This document shows positions 25,266 to 33,638 of a stretch of DNA of 64,000 nt, piece after piece; the stretch's first letter is position 1, and every line of letters begins with the position of its first letter. Under the pieces are notes generated by a model. It ran no database searches. It was not told the origin of the DNA and saw only the letters and a program-made list of their open reading frames with translations. Both the position numbers and the translations under genes were made by a program. The stretch covers positions 806,001 through 870,000 of the forward strand of contig NZ_CP170642.1 in NCBI RefSeq assembly GCF_042926695.1, written 5' to 3'. The DNA is from Lonepinella koalarum (lineage in GTDB: Bacteria; Pseudomonadota; Gammaproteobacteria; Enterobacterales; Pasteurellaceae).

Positions 25266-25618
25266 ATAGATTATTGAGCTATATAAACGATTTGCAATGC
25301 TATGCGGAAGAAGCCTTGTTATTTATAGAGGGGATGACGGAAGCGGATTTTTTAAAAGATCGCAAAACACAGCAAGCAGTTACCCTTAATCTGATCACTT
25401 TAGGCGAAATTAGCACTACATTAAAACAAAAGGAACCTGATTTTTTGTTATTGACAGATTTTATTCCATGGAAAGATATTGCAGGAATGCGACATAGGTT
25501 AGTTCATGGTTATAATGAAATTGATCCTTTGTTAGTATGGGAAACGTTAAATCATCAAGTGCCAAAATTGCTTGAGCAGATTCCTAGACTAGTAGATTTG
25601 GTCAATCAAGGAAAATGA
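25262..25618 (+). CDS. hepT: HEPN-domain RNase toxin HepT (DUF86)
   Basis: A 118-residue all-helical HEPN protein. The catalytic motif RHRLVHGY (near residues 79-86) fits RX4HXY; the Arg and His form the RNase site, and the Tyr is the residue AMPylated by MntA in studied systems. Related HepT toxins act on tRNA. The gene is joined to mntA by an ATGA overlap and ends four bases before yqcC, so it lies in one operon with yqcC and truC. Confidence 0.88.
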   Translation: MNRLLSYINDLQCYAEEALLFIEGMTEADFLKDRKTQQAVTLNLITLGEISTTLKQKEPDFLLLTDFIPWKDIAGMRHRLVHGYNEIDPLLVWETLNHQVPKLLEQIPRLVDLVNQGK

Positions 25619-25622
25619 ATAA

Positions 25623-25949
25623 ATGGCTCAACTCTTACATCACAAAACCAAAATCCATTTACGCAATTTACAAAAAATCCTACAAGAACTAGACCTATGG
25701 CAAACGGTGCCACCGTCTAAACAAGCCTTTGCCAGTCAAGAGCCTTTTGCCATTGACTATATGCAAGCTCACGAATGGTTACAGTGGATTTTTATCCCGA
25801 GAATGTGGGCGTTATTAGAAAGTGGGGCAGTGTTGCCGAGCAAAATTGCAATTTCACCTTATGTGGAAGAAGCGTTAAAAGAGCAAGAGCGGTTAGGCGA
25901 ATTGTTAAGACCGATCATTGAAATTGAAAAGCTGTTAAGCCAATGCTAG
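25623..25949 (+). CDS. YqcC family protein
   Basis: A 108-residue protein of the YqcC family (function unknown), recognisable by the conserved segment EPFAIDYMQAHEWLQWIF followed by IPRMWALLE. The gene normally sits next to truC, as here, where the stop overlaps the truC start by seven bases. Its Shine-Dalgarno sequence (AAGGA) falls inside the end of hepT, so its translation may depend on the toxin-antitoxin transcript. Confidence 0.82.
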   Translation: MAQLLHHKTKIHLRNLQKILQELDLWQTVPPSKQAFASQEPFAIDYMQAHEWLQWIFIPRMWALLESGAVLPSKIAISPYVEEALKEQERLGELLRPIIEIEKLLSQC

Positions 25950-26653
25950 AAATCTTATATCAAGATGAATATTTAGTTGCCGTGAATAAACCTGCGGGAA
26001 TGTTGGTACACCGCAGTTGGTTAGATAGGTATGAAACGCAGTTTGTGATGCAAACCTTGCGAGATCAAATTGGTCAACATGTTTTTCCGATTCATCGCTT
26101 GGATCGTCCTACGTCGGGTGTATTGTTATTCGCCTTAAATAGTGACATCGCCAATTTGATGTGTCAGCAATTTGAAAATAAAACCGTACAGAAAAGCTAT
26201 TTAGCGGTGGTGCGTGGTTATTTAACAGGGGAAGAACGCATTGATTATCCACTTAAAATTCAATTAGATAAAATTGCGGATAAATTTGCTCAAGAGAATA
26301 AAGAACCACAATCGGCAATCACGGATTATCAAGGCTTAAAAACGGTTGAAATGCCTTATGCGGTAGGAAAATATCAAACGGCTCGTTATTCGTTGGTGCG
26401 TTTAACCCCACAAACAGGGCGAAAACATCAGTTACGCCGTCACATGAAGCATGTTTTTCACCCAATTTTAGGTGATACCCAATATGGTGATTTACACCAA
26501 AATCGGGCGTTGGCAGAAAAAACAGGCGTCAGTCGGTTGATGTTACATGCTGAAAAACTTGAATTTAGTCACTCTGTCACAAATGAGTTAGTTCAGGTGA
26601 AAGCAGGGTTAGATGAACAATGGAAAACCCTGTTTGAAATATTTAAATGGTAA
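25943..26653 (+). CDS. truC: tRNA pseudouridine(65) synthase TruC
   Basis: RluA-family pseudouridine synthase (236 residues) that modifies U65 in the T-stem of certain tRNAs. The catalytic motif HRLDRPTSGVLLF near residue 52 contains the essential Asp. The GRKHQLRRHMKH motif near 158 and LGDTQYGD are typical of the family. Overlap with yqcC and lack of the S4 domain support TruC over RluA/C/D. The operon also encodes a HEPN RNase whose relatives act on tRNA. Confidence 0.93.
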   Translation: MLEILYQDEYLVAVNKPAGMLVHRSWLDRYETQFVMQTLRDQIGQHVFPIHRLDRPTSGVLLFALNSDIANLMCQQFENKTVQKSYLAVVRGYLTGEERIDYPLKIQLDKIADKFAQENKEPQSAITDYQGLKTVEMPYAVGKYQTARYSLVRLTPQTGRKHQLRRHMKHVFHPILGDTQYGDLHQNRALAEKTGVSRLMLHAEKLEFSHSVTNELVQVKAGLDEQWKTLFEIFKW

Positions 26654-26680
26654 TATGATGATGAATGAAAGGAGAAAAAG

Positions 26681-27331
26681 ATGAAACTTTATGTTTACGA
26701 TCACTGCCCTTATTGTGTACGTGCCAGAATGATTTTTGGTTTTAAACAGCTTCCTGTTGAATTGGTTTATATTCAAAATGATGATGAAGCCACACCTGTA
26801 GGGTTAATTGGTAAAAAAGCCGTCCCTATTTTATTGAAAGATGATGGTTCTGCTATGCCAGAAAGTTTAGATATTGTGCGTTATGTGGATCAACATTATG
26901 GTGAAAAATGTTTGTCTGATCAGGTCCGCCCTGAATTAGAAACCATGATTAAGCAAATCGGTAGCTATTATAATCATCTTCTTTTGCCACGTTTTGTGCA
27001 GCTAGGTTTGCCAGAATATAAAACGCAAAGTGCATTAGACTATTTCGTTAATAAGAAATCGGTATCTATCGGTGATTTTACTGAAAATTTGGCTCAAACG
27101 GAGCAATATTTAGCAAGATTACAGCAAGATTTGCCTATGCTTGAAACCTTGATTTTGGCGGGAGATAAAGCCAATGGTCAACAACTGTCTATTGAAGATA
27201 TTATGCTGTTCCCGATGTTGCGTAATTTAACTTGTGTGAAAGGCGTGAAATTCCCAAGCCGTATTGAAAATTATATTCATACCATGGCGAAATTAAGTGG
27301 AATTGATCTTTATTTTGATAGAGCAATTTAA
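26681..27331 (+). CDS. grxB: Glutaredoxin 2
   Basis: A 216-residue atypical glutaredoxin with a GST-like structure (E. coli Grx2 has 215). The active site CPYC is at residues 9-12. The thioredoxin-like N-terminal domain has the cis-Pro region KKAVPILLKDDG, followed by a helical C-terminal domain. It uses glutathione to reduce disulphides and mixed disulphides in the cytosol. AAAGGAG lies upstream of the ATG. It follows truC by 27 bases and may be part of that operon. Confidence 0.93.
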   Translation: MKLYVYDHCPYCVRARMIFGFKQLPVELVYIQNDDEATPVGLIGKKAVPILLKDDGSAMPESLDIVRYVDQHYGEKCLSDQVRPELETMIKQIGSYYNHLLLPRFVQLGLPEYKTQSALDYFVNKKSVSIGDFTENLAQTEQYLARLQQDLPMLETLILAGDKANGQQLSIEDIMLFPMLRNLTCVKGVKFPSRIENYIHTMAKLSGIDLYFDRAI

Positions 27332-27482
27332 AAACCAGCAAAAAATACCGCACTTTTTTGATTTTCCTAGTAAAATTGGGCATAGTAGGCAAAATAGTTG
27401 CTAATGATTATTTTTTATTTCTTTAGCAACACTTTTGTCTATTAAGCCTTTATATAGCTTTTAATGATTTTACTTGAGTTAC

Positions 27483-27556
27483 TGGAGGTATGTCCCGGAG
27501 TCGAACCAAGCTACATGGATTTGCAATCCAGTGCATAACCGCTTTGCTAACATACC
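27483..27556 (-). tRNA. tRNA-Cys (GCA)
   Basis: The minus strand folds as a 74-base cloverleaf. It has acceptor GGTATGT paired with ACATACC, an anticodon loop with GCA, the T-loop GGTTCGACTCC and an encoded CCA end. It is the last tRNA of a three-gene cluster downstream of pgsA. Confidence 0.96.
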
Positions 27557-27598
27557 CTAGACAAGAATTATAATTGGTTGATTTCATTGAATAATTTA

Positions 27599-27685
27599 TG
27601 GTGCCCGAGGCCAGACTTGAACTGGCACGCCCCGAAAGGCGAGGGATTTTAAATCCCTTGCGTCTACCGATTCCGCCACTCGGGC
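27599..27685 (-). tRNA. tRNA-Leu (TAA)
   Basis: An 87-base class II tRNA on the minus strand: acceptor GCCCGAG paired with CTCGGGC, anticodon loop TTTAAAA (anticodon TAA), a long variable arm, and encoded CCA. It is placed between tRNA-Gly and tRNA-Cys; the E. coli cluster has Gly-Cys-Leu order. Confidence 0.96.
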
Positions 27686-27716
27686 CAAACGCATTTCCTA
27701 ACTGATTAGGTTAATT

Positions 27717-27792
<76 letters not shown>

Positions 27793-27925
27793 TTTGTCGT
27801 CAGCTTGTTGCTGTTAACGGAAGTGAATTTTACGGATTTTCTGATCCTAGTCAAATGTTATTTTCAATAATAAATTCAAGCGACTAATTTTAAGTCGATT
27901 TCTTGATTTTTTGTAAACAAGTTAA

Positions 27926-28486
27926 TTATTCATGGCTATGATCTTGTAATAAAGGTTCTTTTGCCGCGTTTAAATACTGCATCATTGACCAAATAGTTAG
28001 AATTGCAGCTATATAAAGTAGTGCAATAGCAGAATATTCCATTAATTCATTATAACGCCATAACAATCCACCAAGTGCCAACATTTGAGCGGTAGTTTTG
28101 ACTTTACCAATCCAAGATACTGCCACTTTAGTACGACTACCGATTTCAGCCATCCATTCACGTAAAGCGGAAACAATAATTTCCCTTGAGATAACCACAA
28201 TAGCGGGTATCGTAATCCAAAAGACATGATAGTATTCTACAATTAAAATCAGCGCCGCGGATACAATTACTTTATCTGCCACCGGATCTAAGAAAGCCCC
28301 AAACCGAGTAGTTTGTTTCCATCTACGAGCTAAATAACCATCAAATAAATCAGTGATAGATGCTACAAAGAAAATTGCTGTGGTAACAATATTGGTCCAA
28401 TAGGCGGGCAAGTAAAAAGCAATAATAAAAAATGGAATTAATATTACTCGGAAAATCGTTAATAGGGTTGGAAAATTTAGTTTCAT
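27926..28486 (-). CDS. pgsA: CDP-diacylglycerol-glycerol-3-phosphate 3-phosphatidyltransferase
   Basis: Integral membrane enzyme (186 residues) that makes phosphatidylglycerol phosphate, the committed step for phosphatidylglycerol and cardiolipin. The CDP-alcohol phosphotransferase motif DG-X2-AR-X8-G-X3-D-X3-D is complete: DGYLARRW from about residue 48 and GAFLDPVADK from about 60. Four to five hydrophobic segments are visible. The tRNA cluster follows it, as in E. coli. Confidence 0.95.
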   Translation of the reverse strand: MKLNFPTLLTIFRVILIPFFIIAFYLPAYWTNIVTTAIFFVASITDLFDGYLARRWKQTTRFGAFLDPVADKVIVSAALILIVEYYHVFWITIPAIVVISREIIVSALREWMAEIGSRTKVAVSWIGKVKTTAQMLALGGLLWRYNELMEYSAIALLYIAAILTIWSMMQYLNAAKEPLLQDHSHE

Positions 28487-28554
28487 AGCATAACAATGTC
28501 GTGTTAGAATTTTGTTTTATTCTAAAGCATATTTTGTCATTTGGAAAATGGAAA

Positions 28555-28575
28555 ATAGGGGAAATTTTCCCCTAT
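28555..28575 (-). terminator. Terminator downstream of parC
   Basis: ATAGGGGAAA and TTTCCCCTAT arms form a nearly continuous palindrome 13 bases after the parC stop. On the minus strand it is followed by TTTTCC. Confidence 0.7.
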
Positions 28576-28587
28576 GTTGTTTTTATA

Positions 28588-30861
28588 CTATTCTGCTGGT
28601 TCGATTACTTTAATTTCTACACCACTGTGTAAACCACGTGGTAAATTTGACCCTTTGCGACCTCGTTCAGCACGGAATTTTTGCAAGTCTTCTGGTTTTA
28701 AGGTGATTTTACGTTTACCCGAATAAAATACCAAGCTGGCTCGTTCGGAAATTAACAGCAATTTCACCAGGCTATCTTTATCCGCTTTCAGATCGGCAGC
28801 AGATATTGTGATAATTTTATTACCTTTACCTTTGGCAAGCTGTGGTAAATCCGCCACGGGGAAGATTAACATGCGTCCAGCTTGAGTTAATGCCACTAAA
28901 AGCGCGGTGTTTTTTGGCAGAATTTCGATCGGTAGCACTTTAGCATTCTCCGGTAAGCTAATTACCGCTTTACCCGCTTTATTGCGAGCGACTAAATCAT
29001 CAAATTGACAAATAAAACCATAACCCGCACTGGATGACATTAATAAAGCTTGATCGTTATTTTCAATTAATACTTGCGCTACATTTGCTCCGCTAGGCAA
29101 GGTAAGTTTGCCGGTAAGAGGTTCTCCCTGTGAACGAGCCGATGGCAAACTTAATGGATCCAGTGCATAACTTCGACCCGTACTATCAATAAACACTGCA
29201 GACTGATTACTTTTACCTTGAGCGTGGTCAAGATATTTATCGCCAGCTTTGTAATTTAACCCTGTCACATCAATTTCATGACCTTTAGCACAACGTACCC
29301 ATCCTTGTTCTGATAAAATCACGGTGATCGCTTCAGCAGGTAACATTTCTGCTTCTGAAATGGCTTTGGCTTCCGCACGTTCAACTAATGGTGAACGGCG
29401 TGGGCTAGCGTAGGTTTTGGCATCCTGTTGAATTTCTTTTTTAATCAGCGTATTTAAACGGCGTTCAGAACTGAGTAACAGCTCTAATTGTTCCCGTTCT
29501 TCGGCAAGTTTATCCTGTTCTGCTTTTAATTCTTGTTCTTCCAATTTGGCTAAATGGCGTAAACGCAAGTTTAAAATGGCTTCCGCTTGTTCTTCACTCA
29601 AGTTAAATCGGGCGATAAGTTCGGGTTTGGGGTCATCTTCGTGGCGGATAACCTCAATCACTTCGTCAATATTGAGATAAGCAATCATTAGCCCCGCTAA
29701 AATATGTAATCTTGCCAACACCTTGTCTAACCGATGTTGTAAACGACGAGTCACGGTAGTGCGGCGGAATTGAAGCCATTCGGTTAATATTGCCAACAAG
29801 CCTTTCACTGCAGGTTTATGATCGAGACCGATCATATTCATATTCACGCGATAAGATCGCTCCAGATCGGTGGTCGCAAATAAATGTGCCATTACGGCAT
29901 CCACATCCACACGGTTAGAACGTGGCACCAACACGATTCGTACAGGGTTATCTTGATCCGCCTCATCACGCATATCTTCCAACATTGGCAGCTTTTTGCT
30001 ATTCATTTGTTCGGCAATTTGCGCTTGAATTTTGGTTGGTGACGATTGATGTGGCACGGCAGTAATGATAATTTCGCCGTCTTCTTTTTTCCATGTTGCA
30101 CGCATTTTTATTGAACCACGCCCTTGCTGGTAAATTTTGCGAATATCCGTTTTCGGCGTGATAATTTCGGCTTCGGTTGGGAAGTCAGGACCTTGTACAA
30201 TGGTTAATAAATCATCTAGCGTTGCCTTTGGATTCTCTAATAACATAATGCACGCATCGGCAATTTCATTGATATTATGGGGGGGAATATCTGTTGCCAT
30301 TCCCACCGCAATGCCTGTTGTACCATTTAACAAAATATGCGGTAGGCGAGCAGGTAAATATTGCGGTTCTTGTAATGTACCATCAAAATTTGGTTGATAA
30401 TCTACCGTGCCTTGCCCTAATTCTCCAAGTAATACTTCAGATATTTTGGCAAGTCGTGATTCCGTATAACGCATTGCCGCAAAGTATTTTGGATCGTCCA
30501 CTGATCCCCAGTTACCTTGTCCGTCCACTAATGGATAGCGATAAGAAAAAGATTGAGCCATTAATACCATGGCTTCATAACAAGCACTGTCACCATGTGG
30601 ATGAAATTTACCTAATACATCACCCACGGTACGAGCAGATTTTTTATATTTTGCACTGGCGTTTAAACCAAGTTCCGACATGGAATAAATAATGCGACGT
30701 TGTACAGGCTTAAGACCGTCACCGATAAACGGCAAGGCACGATCCATGATTACATACATGGAATAATTTAAATAAGCACTTTCGGTAAAAGTGCGAAGTG
30801 GCATTTGTTCAATGCCTTCATAGTTGATTGTTGAGTTATTTTCTGTCATATTTTTATTCAT
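28588..30861 (-). CDS. parC: DNA topoisomerase IV subunit A
   Basis: Breakage-rejoining subunit (757 residues) of topoisomerase IV, which unlinks daughter chromosomes. The catalytic tyrosine is Y132 in AAMRYTESRL. The quinolone-resistance region HPHGDSACYEA keeps Ser (S92) and Glu (E96), so no common resistance substitution is visible. The C-terminal beta-pinwheel has EQGWVRCAKGHEID and related blades. Two in-frame ATG starts exist (30861 and 30849), neither with a good ribosome-binding site, because a palindromic repeat ends a few bases upstream. parE lies upstream on the same strand. Confidence 0.96.
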   Translation of the reverse strand: MNKNMTENNSTINYEGIEQMPLRTFTESAYLNYSMYVIMDRALPFIGDGLKPVQRRIIYSMSELGLNASAKYKKSARTVGDVLGKFHPHGDSACYEAMVLMAQSFSYRYPLVDGQGNWGSVDDPKYFAAMRYTESRLAKISEVLLGELGQGTVDYQPNFDGTLQEPQYLPARLPHILLNGTTGIAVGMATDIPPHNINEIADACIMLLENPKATLDDLLTIVQGPDFPTEAEIITPKTDIRKIYQQGRGSIKMRATWKKEDGEIIITAVPHQSSPTKIQAQIAEQMNSKKLPMLEDMRDEADQDNPVRIVLVPRSNRVDVDAVMAHLFATTDLERSYRVNMNMIGLDHKPAVKGLLAILTEWLQFRRTTVTRRLQHRLDKVLARLHILAGLMIAYLNIDEVIEVIRHEDDPKPELIARFNLSEEQAEAILNLRLRHLAKLEEQELKAEQDKLAEEREQLELLLSSERRLNTLIKKEIQQDAKTYASPRRSPLVERAEAKAISEAEMLPAEAITVILSEQGWVRCAKGHEIDVTGLNYKAGDKYLDHAQGKSNQSAVFIDSTGRSYALDPLSLPSARSQGEPLTGKLTLPSGANVAQVLIENNDQALLMSSSAGYGFICQFDDLVARNKAGKAVISLPENAKVLPIEILPKNTALLVALTQAGRMLIFPVADLPQLAKGKGNKIITISAADLKADKDSLVKLLLISERASLVFYSGKRKITLKPEDLQKFRAERGRKGSNLPRGLHSGVEIKVIEPAE

Positions 30862-30863
30862 TC

Positions 30864-30942
30864 CGTAGGGACGGATCTATGTGTCCCGCCCGAAAATTAC
30901 GCTCCGTTTTTGGCGGGCGGACACATAGGTCCGCCCCTACAA
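30864..30942. repeat. REPIN-like double palindrome between parE and parC
   Basis: Two inverted arms, 30865-30891 and 30912-30940, each begin GTAGGG(A/G)CGGA(T/C)CTATGTG when read from the outside. Each arm can fold on itself through GGGCGGAC/GTCCGCCC, like a REP sequence. The spacer, read on the minus strand, contains ACGGAGCGTA, the same decamer found in the spacer of 32898-32973. It ends a few bases from the parC start. Confidence 0.8.
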
Positions 30943-30953
30943 TAATATGAGTG

Positions 30954-32873
30954 TTAGACCGTCAAATCTACCAAATCTCCTTTCTCTTGCAACCAGTTTT
31001 TACGGTCATCTGCTCGCTTTTTATTGAGTAACATATCCATTAACTCAAAGGTGTCGTTTGGCAAAACATTATTATTTTCTACCGCGCTTTCTACTTGATA
31101 AGTTAATTGTACCAAACGGCGAGTATTTGGATCCATTGTCGTTTCCCGTAACTGGCTTGGATTCATTTCTCCTAACCCTTTGAAACGTTGTACATTAAGT
31201 TGTCCACGTTTACCTTTGAGACGATCTAAAATCCCTTCTTTTTCGCTTTCGTCAAGGGCATAATAAACTTCTTTGCCTAAGTCAATGCGATACAACGGTG
31301 GCATTGCTACAAAAACATGTCCTTGTTGTACGAGTTTTGGAAAATGGCGTAAAAATAATGCACAAAGTAGGGTAGCAATATGTAAACCATCGCTGTCCGC
31401 ATCAGCGAGAATACAGACTTTGCCATAGCGGAGTTGACTTAAATCATCACTATCGGGGTCAATCCCCAGTGCCACCGCAATATTATGCACTTCTTCCGAG
31501 CCTAACACCTGATCAGAAGCCACTTCCCAAGTATTTAGAATTTTACCTCGTAATGGCAAAATCGCTTGATAATCTCGATTCCGAGCCTGTTTGGCGGAAC
31601 CGCCCGCAGAATCCCCTTCCACTAAAAACAGCTCGGTGCGATCCAAATCTTGCTGCGAACAATCTGCCAATTTACCGGGTAGTGCAGGACCTGATGTCAG
31701 TTTTTTACGCACCACTTTTTTCGCTGCATTTAAGCGTTTTTGTGCCGAACTAATCGCCATTTCCGCCAAGGCTTTAGCTTGTTCTACGTTATTATTCAGC
31801 CAAAGACTGAAAGCATCTTTCACCACACCGCTAATAAATACCGCACTTTGACGAGAAGATAAGCGTTCTTTGGTTTGCCCTGAAAATTGCGGATCATGCA
31901 TTTTTAGCGACAACACATAGGCACAACGATCCCACAGGTCATCAGCCGTAAGTTTAACATTGCGTGGCAATAAATTGTGGAACTCACAAAACTCTCGCAT
32001 AGCGTCAAGCAAACCTTGACGCAAGCCATTGACATGGGTGCCTCCTAGAACAGTCGGAATTAAATTTACATAGCTTTCACCGAGTAATTCGCCCCCCTCA
32101 GGTAACCATAATAAAGCCCAAGAAACCGCTTCGTAATTGGCCTTAAATTCGCCTACAAACGGCGTTTCAGGTAGAGTATTAAAACCATTGACGGCTTCAC
32201 TTAAATAATCAGATAAACCATCTTGATAAAGCCAAATATCTTCGGTACCGTTGACTTTATCAATAAATTTAATTTCCAACCCCGAACACAACACAGCTTT
32301 TGCCCGCAATAAATGACGCAACCGAGAAACGGAAAATTTATCGCTGTCAAAATATTTGGGATTAGGTTTGAAATGGACGGTTGTTCCTGTATTTCGCCGT
32401 CCACAACTGTCAACAACTTCAAGTTCTTCGACTTTTTCTCCATTAGCAAAGGCAATATGATGCACTTCGCCGTTACGTTTAATGGTCACGTCCACCCGTT
32501 CGGAAAGGGCATTCACTACAGAAATTCCTACACCATGCAAACCGCCAGAAAATTCATAATTTTTATTGGAAAATTTTCCGCCTGCGTGTAGTTTAGTCAA
32601 GATCACTTCTACCCCTGACATTTTTTCGGTTGGGTGCATATCCACTGGCATCCCTCGACCATTATCGGTGACTTCTAAAGATTGATCTTTGTGTAAAATC
32701 ACTTCAATTTTAGTGGCATAACCTGCAAGAGCTTCATCTACGCTGTTATCAATGACTTCTTGCCCTAAATGATTTGGGCGAGTGGTATCGGTGTACATCC
32801 CTGGGCGAACCTGCACAGGTTCTAAGCCTTTGAGAACCTGAATGTTTATTGAGTCGTATTGTTTTTCGGTCAT
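30954..32873 (-). CDS. parE: DNA topoisomerase IV subunit B
   Basis: ATPase subunit (639 residues) of topoisomerase IV. The GHKL ATP-binding site is seen in VIDNSVDEALAGYATKI and VTDNGRGMPVD. Next come a GLHGVGISVVNALS lid, the transducer domain and a TOPRIM region with VEGDSAGGSAKQARNR and DADSDGLHIATLL. Length fits ParE (about 630) rather than GyrB (about 800). It is transcribed toward parC across an 80-base palindromic repeat. Confidence 0.96.
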   Translation of the reverse strand: MTEKQYDSINIQVLKGLEPVQVRPGMYTDTTRPNHLGQEVIDNSVDEALAGYATKIEVILHKDQSLEVTDNGRGMPVDMHPTEKMSGVEVILTKLHAGGKFSNKNYEFSGGLHGVGISVVNALSERVDVTIKRNGEVHHIAFANGEKVEELEVVDSCGRRNTGTTVHFKPNPKYFDSDKFSVSRLRHLLRAKAVLCSGLEIKFIDKVNGTEDIWLYQDGLSDYLSEAVNGFNTLPETPFVGEFKANYEAVSWALLWLPEGGELLGESYVNLIPTVLGGTHVNGLRQGLLDAMREFCEFHNLLPRNVKLTADDLWDRCAYVLSLKMHDPQFSGQTKERLSSRQSAVFISGVVKDAFSLWLNNNVEQAKALAEMAISSAQKRLNAAKKVVRKKLTSGPALPGKLADCSQQDLDRTELFLVEGDSAGGSAKQARNRDYQAILPLRGKILNTWEVASDQVLGSEEVHNIAVALGIDPDSDDLSQLRYGKVCILADADSDGLHIATLLCALFLRHFPKLVQQGHVFVAMPPLYRIDLGKEVYYALDESEKEGILDRLKGKRGQLNVQRFKGLGEMNPSQLRETTMDPNTRRLVQLTYQVESAVENNNVLPNDTFELMDMLLNKKRADDRKNWLQEKGDLVDLTV

Positions 32874-32897
32874 AGTGTATAATATATTTTATGATTT

Positions 32898-32973
32898 ATT
32901 GTAGGGGCGTATTGCATACGCCCTTATGATTGACGGAGCGTAGATTTGGGCGTATGCAATACGCCCCTACAAT
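32898..32973. repeat. REPIN-like perfect double palindrome upstream of parE
   Basis: The arms 32898-32923 and 32948-32973 are exact 26-base inverted repeats with the outer sequence ATTGTAGGGGCGTATTGC. Each arm is also a small hairpin (GGGCGTAT/ATACGCCC). The 24-base spacer contains ACGGAGCGTA, shared with the repeat at 30864-30942, although the stem sequences differ. It fills most of the gap between parE and the XRE regulator gene. Confidence 0.88.
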
Positions 32974-32993
32974 TAGGGAGCGTTAATTTTCTT

Positions 32994-33302
32994 CTATAAC
33001 GCAAAAGAAACCGTCTTCCCTGTTGGCAACGCCACTGAAAGACTAAGCTGTCCCCCCATTGCCTCCACATAACGCTTAACTGATGAAAGGTAAATATTAT
33101 CACCCTGTCTTTCTATTGGCGTCACACGTGGTGAACTGATATTGAGAGCGTTAGAAAGTTGTTGTTGATAGCGTTCCAATTCTTCACGAATCTGATCAAG
33201 AGTAAGATCTATCAACATACGTTCGGTTTCTTGTTTTATTTTTTCTTGGCGTTCAATAGGTAACTCAGCTAAGATATCTTTAAAATTCGTAAAGCCTTTC
33301 AT
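32994..33302 (-). CDS. XRE-family antitoxin-like regulator, no toxin partner seen
   Basis: A 102-residue protein resembling HigA-type antitoxins encoded beside RelE/HigB-like toxins. The N-terminus (DILAELPIERQEKIKQETERM) and the helix-turn-helix (REELERYQQQLSNALNISSP, then RVTPIERQGD) match that family. So does the closing VKRYVEAMGGQLSLSVALPTGK. GGAG precedes the ATG at normal distance. Such genes normally follow a toxin gene, but the 336 bases upstream contain no toxin reading frame. It is therefore an orphan antitoxin or a stand-alone repressor. It is divergent from a small lipoprotein gene. Confidence 0.72.
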   Translation of the reverse strand: MKGFTNFKDILAELPIERQEKIKQETERMLIDLTLDQIREELERYQQQLSNALNISSPRVTPIERQGDNIYLSSVKRYVEAMGGQLSLSVALPTGKTVSFAL

Positions 33303-33638
33303 CCTTATTCTCCAATTACAAATTTCTCCGTAGATTATAGTTTATCATTCCACAACAGACAAGTATGGGGGGGTATCAGGAAATCTATACCAATGTAGAA
33401 AATTCAGCAATTTTTACTCACAATCCTTAATAGGATTGTTCGGGGCTTCGTCCCCGTTGCTACGCAACGTTGAAAATTCCTTTGGAATTTTTTCACCGCA
33501 GATTTTGGAATCAAGATCACAAAAATAAGAAGAAAGAACGTACTGAATCGCCAAATTTTTCAAAAGAGTATACTCTTTTTGGTTGTTATTGACATAACAA
33601 CCAAATAAACATTAACAATTAACCTATAGGATATTTTT
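33303..33638. other. Hairpin-rich spacer between regulator and lipoprotein genes
   Basis: This 336-base spacer has no gene. It contains six perfect dyads. CAATCCT/AGGATTG (33421-33438), CGGGG/CCCCG (33441-33456), CGTTGC/GCAACG (33455-33469) and AAAATTCC/GGAATTTT (33473-33491) come in a row. They are followed by the 18-base palindrome AAAAGAGTATACTCTTTT (33562-33579) and a 12-base stem TTTGGTTGTTAT/ATAACAACCAAA (33578-33605). The last two lie 34-77 bases before the lipoprotein start and could be operators. The first four look like a mobile or structured-RNA repeat. Confidence 0.65.

Noticed and set aside
27397..27430. GTTGCTAA/TTAGCAAC inverted repeat as a terminator for grxB or the tRNA cluster
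   Set aside because: The loop is 18 bases long and no T run follows the stem on either strand, so termination is not convincing.
30864..32973. The parE/parC palindromes as a CRISPR array or plain terminators
   Set aside because: There is no regular repeat-spacer series, and the paired double-arm design with a conserved spacer fits REPIN-type elements better than simple terminators.
33361..33372. A G-rich tract that might be a phase-variable repeat
   Set aside because: The run is only seven G (33367-33373 region) and is not inside or close to a start codon, so phase variation is not supported.
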